In this document: piece after piece, positions 54,364-60,684 of the stretch
How positions within the stretch are numbered: position 1 is the first letter of the stretch
Layout: each line of letters starts with the position of its first letter
NCBI RefSeq assembly: GCF_001553545.1
Contig: NZ_CP014227.1
Span: 1,904,501 to 1,968,500 of the forward strand
Length of the DNA stretch: 64,000 bases
Direction: 5' to 3'
Origin: Capnocytophaga haemolytica
Lineage (GTDB): Bacteria > Bacteroidota > Bacteroidia > Flavobacteriales > Flavobacteriaceae
Made by a program: the position numbers and the translations under genes
Notes under the pieces: generated by a model
What the model was told of the DNA's origin: nothing
Database searches by the model: none
What the model saw: the letters and a program-made list of their open reading frames with translations, nothing else

Positions 54364-54394
54364 TTTGAAATTTGGTGCAAATATATTACTTTTG
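54364..54394. promoter_or_regulatory. Overlapping divergent promoters of the acyltransferase and rhomboid genes
   Basis: Plus strand: TTTG (54364-54367), 19 nt, TACTTTTG (54387-54394), for the rhomboid gene. Minus strand: TATATTTG (54385-54378) for the acyltransferase, with no clear -33 box. The two -7 elements are separated by one base. Confidence 0.7.
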
Positions 54395-54410
54395 CCGAAA
54401 AAAATAAAAT

Positions 54411-55052
54411 ATGTATTCCATTTCACAGATTTTACCTTTTCTTATTATTATCTGCAATGTCGTGATTTCGATGCAGGGTTTCTCCAACGGAGATTTCTTT
54501 AACAAGTACAAATTCTCGGTGGCTGGCGTACAGAAAGGGCAATATTATCGGCTGATAACCAGCGGATTCCTTCACGCCGACTGGCAGCATTTGCTTTTTA
54601 ATATGCTTACACTTTATTTCTTCTCCGACAGCCTGATTGCGATCATCGGCGGAGTAAATTACCTGATTTTGTACTTCCTTGCCCTCGTCTTAGGCAACGC
54701 TCTTTCGCTGTATTTCTACAGGAGGCAACCTTATTATACGGCAGTGGGCGCCAGTGGTGCGGTAGTCGGCATTCTGTATTCATTCATCCTCTTCGAACCT
54801 CAGGCACGGATTCTCGTTTTTATCCTGCCTATGCCAGCCTATCTGTTCGGCATCGCCTATTTGCTTTACTCCCTCTACGGAATGAAAGCCAAGAGCGACA
54901 ACATCGGCCATTCGGCGCACTTTGGCGGGGCGATAGCGGGCTTTGCGTTCACCTTATTTATATATCCAGAACTCTGGCTTATCCATCGCGGCACTGTATT
55001 GCTTTTGCTTATCCCCATCGTATTACTTTTTGTACTGCGGAAACAACTCTGA
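54411..55052 (+). CDS. Rhomboid intramembrane serine protease
   Basis: A 213-residue six-helix membrane protease. Family marks: HADWQHLLFNMLTLYFF in helix 2, catalytic Ser115 in GASGAV, and His170 in HSAHFGGAIAGF. It cuts transmembrane segments of other proteins; its substrate here is unknown. It is divergent from the acyltransferase gene. Confidence 0.92.
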   Translation: MYSISQILPFLIIICNVVISMQGFSNGDFFNKYKFSVAGVQKGQYYRLITSGFLHADWQHLLFNMLTLYFFSDSLIAIIGGVNYLILYFLALVLGNALSLYFYRRQPYYTAVGASGAVVGILYSFILFEPQARILVFILPMPAYLFGIAYLLYSLYGMKAKSDNIGHSAHFGGAIAGFAFTLFIYPELWLIHRGTVLLLLIPIVLLFVLRKQL

Positions 55053-55054
55053 AA

Positions 55055-55070
55055 TTTTTCTTAAGAAAAA
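55055..55070. repeat. 16-bp perfect palindrome upstream of the sigma-54 promoter
   Basis: TTTTTCTTAAGAAAAA reads the same on both strands and ends 17 nt before the -24 element. It may be a protein-binding site or the stem of a short rhomboid terminator. Confidence 0.6.
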
Positions 55071-55087
55071 CTACACTACTGCAACTC

Positions 55088-55104
55088 TTGGCACGTTTAT
55101 TGCT
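55088..55104 (+). promoter_or_regulatory. Sigma-54 promoter (-24/-12) of the SIMPL gene
   Basis: TTGGCACGTTTATTGCT matches the sigma-54 consensus TGGCACG-N4-TTGCW at every fixed position. The GG (55090-55091) and GC (55102-55103) doublets are 12 nt apart as required. The predicted start is near 55115, 13 nt before the ATG at 55128. No TAnnTTTG promoter competes in this 75-nt gap. Confidence 0.8.
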
Positions 55105-55127
55105 ATCATTTCTAAAAAGTAACATTT

Positions 55128-55811
55128 ATGAAGAATTATATCGTATTATTTTCCTTAGTCTCGACAATGGCAGCTGCCCAAAATACCATTCCGACAGTGA
55201 GCGTCACTGGCGAAGGAAGCATTTTTGTCACACCCGACATTGTCAATATTTCGATTAGCATCAACAACGAAGGCGCTAACGCCAAAGACCTCAAGCAGAA
55301 GAACGGCGAGGCAGTAGCTAAGGTGCTGCAAGTGCTCAGCGCTCAATTGCCTTTGGAGAATTTCCAAACGGACCTAGTGTCGCTTCAGAAAATTTATAAC
55401 TACGACACGAAGACTTACAAGTACGAAATCTCGCAAGGAATTCGCATCAAGCTCGACGATCTCACTAAATATGAATCGCTGATGGAGACAATCTTCGAGG
55501 CAGGAGTAAATCAGATTAATAGCGTGACCTTCGACGTTAAGAACCGCGAGAAATTACTTCAAGACGCTCGTATGGCAGCCGTCGAGGATGCGCGCAAAAA
55601 GGCGCTTCTCTACGCGGTAAGTCTCGACCAGAATATCGGTAAAGCTATTAGTATCAGTGAATTCAGCACTTCGTCTCCTATTTTGCCAGACTACGGCACA
55701 CTTGGAATGGCTGAGCTAAAATCTTCCTCTGCTAGAAATACATTGGCGGTGGGTAAAATCGCTATCGAAGCACAGATCAACGTTAGTTTCGAACTATTAA
55801 AAAATAAGTAA
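55128..55811 (+). CDS. SIMPL-domain (DUF541) exported protein
   Basis: A 227-residue periplasmic or outer-membrane protein: signal peptide (1-18, ends MAAAQ) and a SIMPL domain (VTGEGSIFVTPDIVNISISINNEG; then DVKNREKLLQDARMAAVEDARKKALLYA). Relatives include the E. coli YggE and BP26 antigens, linked to oxidative stress or signalling, with no firm activity. The unusual point is its sigma-54-type promoter. A 43-residue Cys-rich membrane peptide is encoded 1 nt downstream. Confidence 0.9.
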   Translation: MKNYIVLFSLVSTMAAAQNTIPTVSVTGEGSIFVTPDIVNISISINNEGANAKDLKQKNGEAVAKVLQVLSAQLPLENFQTDLVSLQKIYNYDTKTYKYEISQGIRIKLDDLTKYESLMETIFEAGVNQINSVTFDVKNREKLLQDARMAAVEDARKKALLYAVSLDQNIGKAISISEFSTSSPILPDYGTLGMAELKSSSARNTLAVGKIAIEAQINVSFELLKNK

Positions 55812-55812
55812 T

Positions 55813-55944
55813 ATGGACGCACAAAGTATTATCGCTTACGTACTTGTAGCCATCGCCGCGCTCTACCTCATCAAGATTCTTTTTTTTAAGAAGAAGAGCA
55901 AGAAAGGCTGCGGAGGCGGTCCTGACTGCAAATGTGGTGGATAA
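55813..55944 (+). CDS. FeoB-associated Cys-rich small membrane protein
   Basis: A 43-residue frame, MDAQSIIAYVLVAIAALYLI as the membrane helix, then a lysine-rich turn and CGGGPDCKCGG at the end. This layout (one helix, Lys run, Cys-Gly-rich tail with three Cys) is that of FeoB-associated Cys-rich proteins, which usually accompany the iron transporter FeoB. No feoB is in this window. The ATG is 1 nt after the SIMPL stop, so it should be on the same sigma-54 transcript. Confidence 0.8.
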   Translation: MDAQSIIAYVLVAIAALYLIKILFFKKKSKKGCGGGPDCKCGG

Positions 55945-55974
55945 GAAAATAAACAATCCAGCGCATCAATATAC

Positions 55975-56005
55975 AAAGTGAATGGAATTGCTACCATTCA
56001 CTTTT
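55975..56005. terminator. Terminator after the SIMPL operon
   Basis: AAAGTGAATGG and CCATTCACTTT form an 11-bp stem with T-run on the plus strand. The loop contains the stop codon of the convergent CoA-transferase gene. Confidence 0.78.
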
Positions 56006-57265
56006 TATTTTATAAAAGGCTCTTTCTAACATCTCCTGATGATCTGGATGAGCGATGGCGATCAGCGATTTAGCACGATCGTGTAGATTCTTACCAAAGA
56101 GTTCCGCCACGCCGTACTCGGTCGCCACATATTGCACGTGGGCTCTGGTAGTTACCACACCTGCACCTTGCTTTAAGAAAGGCACAATCTTGCTCTCTCC
56201 TCTACTTGTTTGTGAAGAAAATGCAATAATGGATTTGCCGCCCTCGCTCAGCGCAGCCCCTCGTACAAAATCAACTTGCCCTCCAAAACCTGAATAAATG
56301 CTCGTCCCAATAGAATCGGCGCATACCTGCCCTGAAAGATCAACCTCAATAGCTGAATTGATTGAAATCATCTTAGGATTCTGCCTAATGATTGACACTT
56401 CATTCGTATAGAAGATTTCATTAGCTACCACCATTGGGTTCTTATCAACAAAATCATACAAGCGCCTTGTTCCCATAATGAATGAGGTAACTATTTTGCC
56501 TTTATCAACTTTCTTCTCACTACCATTTATAACTCCTTTCTCCACCAGTTCTACTACTCCCTCTGTGAGCAATTCGGTATGCACTCCTAAATTCTTTAAA
56601 TGCCCCATCTCTGCTACAGTGGCATTAGGAATATTGCCAATACCAAGTTGGAGTGTACTTCCATCTTCAATCAGTGCTGCAATATGTTTTCCTATCTGTT
56701 TCTCAACAGCACTTGGTTCTGTACAGGGAAGTGTATATATAGGAGCTTCATATTCCACTAAATAATCAACCTCATCTATGTGTAGCATTGCATCTCCATA
56801 AGTACAAGGCATCAGCGGGTTTATCTGTGCAATCACATAGGTAGCGTTGCGCGCAGCTGCCTTAGCTGCTTCGACACTAATCCCCATTGAGCAGTAGCCA
56901 AACTTATCAGGGGGTGAAACGTGTAGCAGTGCCACATCTACCTTAATGTGATGACGGTCGAACAACAATGGTATATCACTTAAAAAAATAGGCGTATATG
57001 AGCCATTGTGTTCGTGAAGCACGTGCTTCATATTCTTAGAGAAGAAGAGCGAATCGATAAAGAAACTCTCTCTCAACTCAGGATGTGCTACAGCCTCATC
57101 GCCCATTGTAAGGATATGCGCTATCCTTACATTACTCAGCTCATTTGCTCGCCTTGCCAATGCATCTAACAAGTGTGTGGGGGTAGCTGTAGCCCCTTGC
57201 ACATAGATATAATCATTACTTTTTACTACTTTCAATGCCTCATCAGCACTTACGTATTTAGCCAT
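55991..57265 (-). CDS. Acetyl-CoA hydrolase/4-hydroxybutyrate CoA-transferase family enzyme
   Basis: A 424-residue class I-type CoA-transferase. Typical stretches are HVSPPDKFGYCSMGISVEAAKAAARNA, LQLGIGNIPNATVAEMG, SINSAIEVDLSGQVCADSIG (with the probable catalytic Glu in AIEVDL) and SGFGGQVDFVRGAALSEGGKSI. It would exchange CoA between acetate/propionate or 4-hydroxybutyrate and an acyl-CoA, useful in fermentative metabolism. The exact acid is unknown. Own promoter at 57290-57319. Confidence 0.88.
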   Translation of the reverse strand: MAKYVSADEALKVVKSNDYIYVQGATATPTHLLDALARRANELSNVRIAHILTMGDEAVAHPELRESFFIDSLFFSKNMKHVLHEHNGSYTPIFLSDIPLLFDRHHIKVDVALLHVSPPDKFGYCSMGISVEAAKAAARNATYVIAQINPLMPCTYGDAMLHIDEVDYLVEYEAPIYTLPCTEPSAVEKQIGKHIAALIEDGSTLQLGIGNIPNATVAEMGHLKNLGVHTELLTEGVVELVEKGVINGSEKKVDKGKIVTSFIMGTRRLYDFVDKNPMVVANEIFYTNEVSIIRQNPKMISINSAIEVDLSGQVCADSIGTSIYSGFGGQVDFVRGAALSEGGKSIIAFSSQTSRGESKIVPFLKQGAGVVTTRAHVQYVATEYGVAELFGKNLHDRAKSLIAIAHPDHQEMLERAFYKIKSEW

Positions 57266-57289
57266 AAAATGTACATTGTTTTATCAGGG

Positions 57290-57319
57290 CAAAGGTAAGA
57301 AGAAAAAACAAACTGGCAA
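57290..57319 (-). promoter_or_regulatory. CoA-transferase promoter
   Basis: Minus strand TTG (57319-57317), 19 nt, TACCTTTG (57297-57290). Confidence 0.78.
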
Positions 57320-57324
57320 AATTA

Positions 57325-57354
57325 TTTGCGTAAATATTTTTTTTACTATCTTTG
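57325..57354 (+). promoter_or_regulatory. Bacilliredoxin promoter
   Basis: TTTG (57325-57328), 18 nt, TATCTTTG (57347-57354), 24 nt before the ATG. Back-to-back with the CoA-transferase promoter. Confidence 0.75.
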
Positions 57355-57378
57355 CAGCCAATTTAAAAATAACATATT

Positions 57379-57789
57379 ATGTATCCACCAGATTTGGTTA
57401 AACCTATGATAGAAGAGTTGACTTCTGTCGGCTTTGAAGAATTAAAGACTGCTGAGGCGGTACAAGAAGCAATGAAACGTCCTGGCACCACTTTGGTAGT
57501 AGTGAACTCAGTGTGTGGTTGTGCAGCACGCAATGCGCGTCCTGCGGTGCTTTTTAGCCTTGAAAACGCTAAGAAACCTGACTATCTCACTACTGTATTT
57601 GCAGGAGTAGACCGTGAAGCTACTGAGGAAGCACGCCAATTTATGTTGCCCTTTCCGCCTTCTTCACCAAGTATTGCCCTCTTTAAAGATGGTGAATTAG
57701 TTCATATGCTTGAGCGACACCACATTGAGGGGCGTTTTGCTGAGACTATCGCCGATAACTTAAAGCAGGCTTATAACGACTTTTGCTAA
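57379..57789 (+). CDS. Bacilliredoxin (BrxA/BrxB family)
   Basis: A 136-residue thioredoxin-fold protein with the CGC active site at C46-G47-C48 (VVNSVCGCAARNARP), the bacilliredoxin signature, and FPPSSPSIALFKDGELVHMLERHHIEGR downstream. In Firmicutes this family removes bacillithiol from protein thiols; some Bacteroidota also make bacillithiol. It is probably a single-gene unit. Confidence 0.92.
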   Translation: MYPPDLVKPMIEELTSVGFEELKTAEAVQEAMKRPGTTLVVVNSVCGCAARNARPAVLFSLENAKKPDYLTTVFAGVDREATEEARQFMLPFPPSSPSIALFKDGELVHMLERHHIEGRFAETIADNLKQAYNDFC

Positions 57790-57860
57790 AAAGCACTCAG
57801 ATCCTTCTTGTAGCATTATGCTCTTGAAGGATTTTTTATAATCTCCTATTATTTTTAGAA

Positions 57861-58604
57861 ATGAAGATACTTTCCTATCCACTGAGCGTGCTACACTATC
57901 TTATCTTTGGTAGTTTATTACTTATATTTCACCCGTTGCAATGGATTGCTATTCATTGCTTTGGGCATAGAACGCACAAGGCTATTGTCGATTTTTTAAC
58001 ATTAGTGCTCACGCGTGTGTTGCTGCTTACGGGCAACTTGGTGATTTTTAGAAAAAAGGTAGCAATACCAAAAGATGCACCGTTGATTTTTGTGGCTAAC
58101 CACCAGAGTATCTATGACATACCGCCACTTATCTGGTATTTGCGCGCGCACAGCGTTCGCTTTGTGGGCAAAAAGGAATTGGGCGGGGGGATACCAAGCA
58201 TCACGATTAATTTAAGGCATAATGGCTCGGTGCTAATCGATCGCAAACGCCCTCAGGACGCGGTACCGCAACTCGAGGCTTTTGGCAAGGATCTGGAGGC
58301 TAAGTGCGAGGCTGGATTGATATTCCCCGAGGGGACGCGCAGCCGCAATGGGGTTCCTAAACCTTTTAAAACCAAAGGTTTGGAGAGCATCTTAAAGTAT
58401 ATGCCTAATGGTTACATCGTGCCTGTTACCATCAACAATTCTTGGAAGATTTTGCGCTACGGACAGTTTCCGCTTGGGATTTTTAACCGAGTAACATTCA
58501 CCACACACGCGCCTATCAAGATTGATCCTAATGCAATAGAGGAGCAAATGGCAGCGGTAGAAGCGATCGTGAAATCGGAGATTATCTTACCGAATCGAGA
58601 TTAA
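57861..58604 (+). CDS. plsC: 1-acyl-sn-glycerol-3-phosphate acyltransferase
   Basis: A 247-residue inner-membrane enzyme that makes phosphatidic acid. Block I NHQSIYDIP with the NHxxxxD catalytic pair, block II LIDRKRPQDAVPQ, block III FPEGTRSRNG and block IV VPVTINNSW are in order, after one or two N-terminal helices. It starts 71 nt after the bacilliredoxin stop; no promoter is clear, so read-through is possible. Confidence 0.9.
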   Translation: MKILSYPLSVLHYLIFGSLLLIFHPLQWIAIHCFGHRTHKAIVDFLTLVLTRVLLLTGNLVIFRKKVAIPKDAPLIFVANHQSIYDIPPLIWYLRAHSVRFVGKKELGGGIPSITINLRHNGSVLIDRKRPQDAVPQLEAFGKDLEAKCEAGLIFPEGTRSRNGVPKPFKTKGLESILKYMPNGYIVPVTINNSWKILRYGQFPLGIFNRVTFTTHAPIKIDPNAIEEQMAAVEAIVKSEIILPNRD

Positions 58605-58624
58605 CACTGGGTATAAAACACATA

Positions 58625-58669
58625 AAAACTGTCCAAAAATGGGGTTTACGCTCGTTTTCGGACAGTTTT
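58625..58669. terminator. Terminator between plsC and rimM
   Basis: AAAACTGTCC and GGACAGTTTT arms with a 25-nt loop between convergent genes. Confidence 0.72.
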
Positions 58670-58671
58670 AG

Positions 58672-59202
58672 TTATGCTTTGTAAAGTTCTATCAAACCTT
58701 CTGGTGTGTTCACTACGATTTTTTTGGTTTTTCTATCCACAGAAACTATAAATTCGTCGCTCACGGGGATGAGTATCTCATTTTGTGATGGGTCTTCTAT
58801 CACAAATAGGGCTTGGTGGGCGTTTTCGTCGATATTTTTTATCTTCCCTACAGTTCCGTAGCGTTGGTCTTCTACGGAAAAGCCTATCACCTCGTGATAA
58901 TAGAATTGGTTGCCTGTGAGTTTGGGCAGTAATGAGAGTGGCAGATAGAGCTTGCATCGCAATAGAGCTTCTGCGTCGGCTTCTGAGGCTACGTCTTCGA
59001 ATTTTATGCGCAACAGGTCAGATTTGTGCAAAGAGGTTTTTTGCACGAAAAAAGGAACCAGATTATTGCCTATAGCAATAAAAACTGATTCCAATTGTTC
59101 GTACATCTCGGGGTCGTCGGAGTCTAATTTTACTAAGACTTCCCCTTTAAAACTAAACTTTGACACAATTGTTCCTACGAAAAAACAATCTTTAAGCGTC
59201 AT
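58672..59202 (-). CDS. rimM: Ribosome maturation factor RimM
   Basis: A 176-residue 30S maturation factor that binds S19. N-terminal beta-barrel starts with VGTIVSKFSFKGEVLVKLDSDDP (the usual G-x-H/F-G-hKGE motif). The PRC-barrel follows with YYHEVIGFSV and EILIPVSDEFIVSVDRKTKKIVV. It is 6 nt after rpsP on the same strand, the standard pairing. Confidence 0.94.
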   Translation of the reverse strand: MTLKDCFFVGTIVSKFSFKGEVLVKLDSDDPEMYEQLESVFIAIGNNLVPFFVQKTSLHKSDLLRIKFEDVASEADAEALLRCKLYLPLSLLPKLTGNQFYYHEVIGFSVEDQRYGTVGKIKNIDENAHQALFVIEDPSQNEILIPVSDEFIVSVDRKTKKIVVNTPEGLIELYKA

Positions 59203-59208
59203 ACGTTG

Positions 59209-59727
59209 TTATGCCTCAGTTTCGTTAGTTTCCTGTGCGGGAGCTTCTTCAGCTTGTTCAGCTACGGGCTCCTCTGGTGCGGCTTGTGCTGCGAGTTTGC
59301 GCTTTTCGGCGGTTTCCTTCTCAGCTGCTAACGCTTTTATGCGCGCCTCTTCTTTTGCTTTGGCAAGTTGCTGTGTTTTTGAGCTGAGCTTGCCTTCTTT
59401 TTGCTCTAACCACGCTTGGAATTTAGCCTCTGCTTGCTCTTCTGTGAGTGCTCCTTTAGCAACACCTCCGAGCAAGTGGTACTTCAAGAGTACTCCTTTG
59501 TAAGAAAGGATACGACGTGCTGTATCGCTGGGTTGTGCACCGTTTTTGAGCCACTTGATCGAAGCATCGACATTAATCTCAATTTGTGCGGGGTTGCTTA
59601 CTGGGTTGTAAGTCCCTAATTTTTCTAAGAATTTACCGTCTCTCTTAGCACGAGAGTCAGCAGCGACGATCCAGTAGAAAGGTTTTCCCTTTTTACCGTG
59701 TCTTTGTAATCTGATTTTTACTGGCAT
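59209..59727 (-). CDS. rpsP: 30S ribosomal protein S16
   Basis: S16 core (residues 1-80, MPVKIRLQRHGKKGKPFYWIV...) with a C-terminal extension of about 90 residues rich in Ala, Glu and Lys (KAKEEARIKALAAEKETAEKRKL...EEPVAEQAEEAPAQE), common in Bacteroidota. An upstream frame to 59838 exists but covers the promoter (59775-59804), so MPVKIRLQ at 59727 is the start. Operon rpsP-rimM. Confidence 0.95.
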   Translation of the reverse strand: MPVKIRLQRHGKKGKPFYWIVAADSRAKRDGKFLEKLGTYNPVSNPAQIEINVDASIKWLKNGAQPSDTARRILSYKGVLLKYHLLGGVAKGALTEEQAEAKFQAWLEQKEGKLSSKTQQLAKAKEEARIKALAAEKETAEKRKLAAQAAPEEPVAEQAEEAPAQETNETEA

Positions 59728-59774
59728 AAAATATTTAATTAGTGAGGTACTCGACCTCGTTATTAATTCGGCGG

Positions 59775-59804
59775 CAAAAGTACGACTTATTTTTGAACTG
59801 ACAA
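59775..59804 (-). promoter_or_regulatory. rpsP-rimM promoter
   Basis: Minus strand TTG (59804-59802), 19 nt, TACTTTTG (59782-59775). Confidence 0.8.
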
Positions 59805-59922
59805 AGGTTTTCACTAAAAATGTTTTTATTTTTCTCAAGAACCCTCAATTAAGTGAGCTGTGCAGTGCTTTTTTACATATCGTATGTAGTATCTTTTGGG
59901 AAGAAATCCAGCTATGGTTGGC

Positions 59923-60087
59923 TCTGAATCCGTTCTGAGTTCGTTCTGAGTTCGTTCTGAGTTCGTTCTGACTTCGTTCAGTGTTCGAGATGTGTTCGAG
60001 TGGTGTTCGGGATCCTTGGGGGCTGTTGCGAGATCCTTTGGGAAGCGTTCAGAGGCCGTGCGAGATAGGTAGGGGTGGCGTTCGGGA
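59923..60087. repeat. Degenerate 11-bp tandem array E (15 units)
   Basis: Fifteen contiguous 11-bp units. In order: TCTGAATCCGT, TCTGAGTTCGT three times, TCTGACTTCGT, TCAGTGTTCGA, GATGTGTTCGA, GTGGTGTTCGG, GATCCTTGGGG, GCTGTTGCGAG, ATCCTTTGGGA, AGCGTTCAGAG, GCCGTGCGAGA, TAGGTAGGGGT, GGCGTTCGGGA. It lies between divergent rpsP and the rhodanese gene and is clearly GC-richer than other gaps. Confidence 0.92.
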
Positions 60088-60130
60088 GTGTTTTTTTGAT
60101 GAAAGCATATCAACATTGGAAAAAAAGTGC

Positions 60131-60138
60131 TATCTTTG
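60131..60138 (+). promoter_or_regulatory. -7 element of the rhodanese gene
   Basis: TATCTTTG, 26 nt before the ATG at 60164. The nearest TTG (60116-60118) is too close for a standard -33. Confidence 0.5.
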
Positions 60139-60163
60139 CGGAGTGATTTAATTTAATTTCGAG

Positions 60164-60460
60164 ATGCGTAAACATATTCCTATTGAAAGCTATAGCCCTG
60201 TGTCGGGACAGGTGCTCATTGACGTCCGTACGCCTGAGGAGTTCGCCCAAGGGCATATCGAGGGGGCTGTGAATATCAATTTCTTTGACCCTGACTTTGT
60301 GTCGCTTTTCAGAGACGAAGTGCCTAAGGAGATGGCGTTTTATATTTATTGTAAGAGCGGCGGGCGCAGTAGTAAGGCTGTCGCATTGTTGGAAGGCTTG
60401 GGTTACGAGGGAGCTATTCACTTGGATGGTGGTTTTGATCGTTGGGTGTGCTTTCATTAA
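60164..60460 (+). CDS. Single-domain rhodanese
   Basis: A 98-residue sulfurtransferase: IDVRTPEEFAQGHIEGAVNI and the active-site loop CKSGGRSSKA, with GLGYEGAIHLDGGFDRW at the end. It transfers sulfane sulfur to an acceptor such as cyanide or a thiol; cellular partner unknown. Cytoplasmic (no signal peptide). A 50-residue membrane peptide follows 13 nt later. Confidence 0.9.
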   Translation: MRKHIPIESYSPVSGQVLIDVRTPEEFAQGHIEGAVNINFFDPDFVSLFRDEVPKEMAFYIYCKSGGRSSKAVALLEGLGYEGAIHLDGGFDRWVCFH

Positions 60461-60473
60461 TAAGGTGGGTGGT

Positions 60474-60626
60474 ATGGTGAGTTTTGAGTCGTATTTAGGT
60501 TTTTTATTGCTCATAGTAATGGTAGGGATGGGCTTTTGGTTGCTGGCTTTTATAGTGATGGTGGTAGTGCCCTATGGGCTTTGGGGTGCTATCAAAGAGC
60601 GTTTTTCTGCAAAGAAGAAGCGTTGA
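60474..60626 (+). CDS. Small hydrophobic membrane protein
   Basis: A 50-residue frame in a different phase from the upstream gene: MVSFESYLGFLLLIVMVGMG, one long or two short membrane segments, then AIKERFSAKKKR as a positive cytoplasmic tail. Its layout (hydrophobic core, basic end) and position behind the rhodanese suggest a real gene, but I know no homologue. Confidence 0.5.
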   Translation: MVSFESYLGFLLLIVMVGMGFWLLAFIVMVVVPYGLWGAIKERFSAKKKR

Positions 60627-60631
60627 GATAG

Positions 60632-60661
60632 TTGCTATTTTATATTTCTTTTGTAATTTTG
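60632..60661 (+). promoter_or_regulatory. Promoter of the UvrD/PcrA helicase gene
   Basis: TTG (60632-60634), 19 nt, TAATTTTG (60654-60661), 23 nt before the ATG. Confidence 0.78.
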
Positions 60662-60684
60662 CAGCCCCATAGAAAGGTATATCA

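Larger units (their letters stand above)
59728..60163. other. 436-nt gap between divergent rpsP and rhodanese genes
   Basis: Contains the rpsP promoter, array E and the rhodanese -7 element. The stretch 59806-59922 shows nothing else. Confidence 0.6.

Noticed and set aside
59973..60003. T-arm-like GTTCGA sequences suggesting tRNA genes
   Set aside because: They recur every 11 bp within array E and have no acceptor stem or anticodon arm around them.
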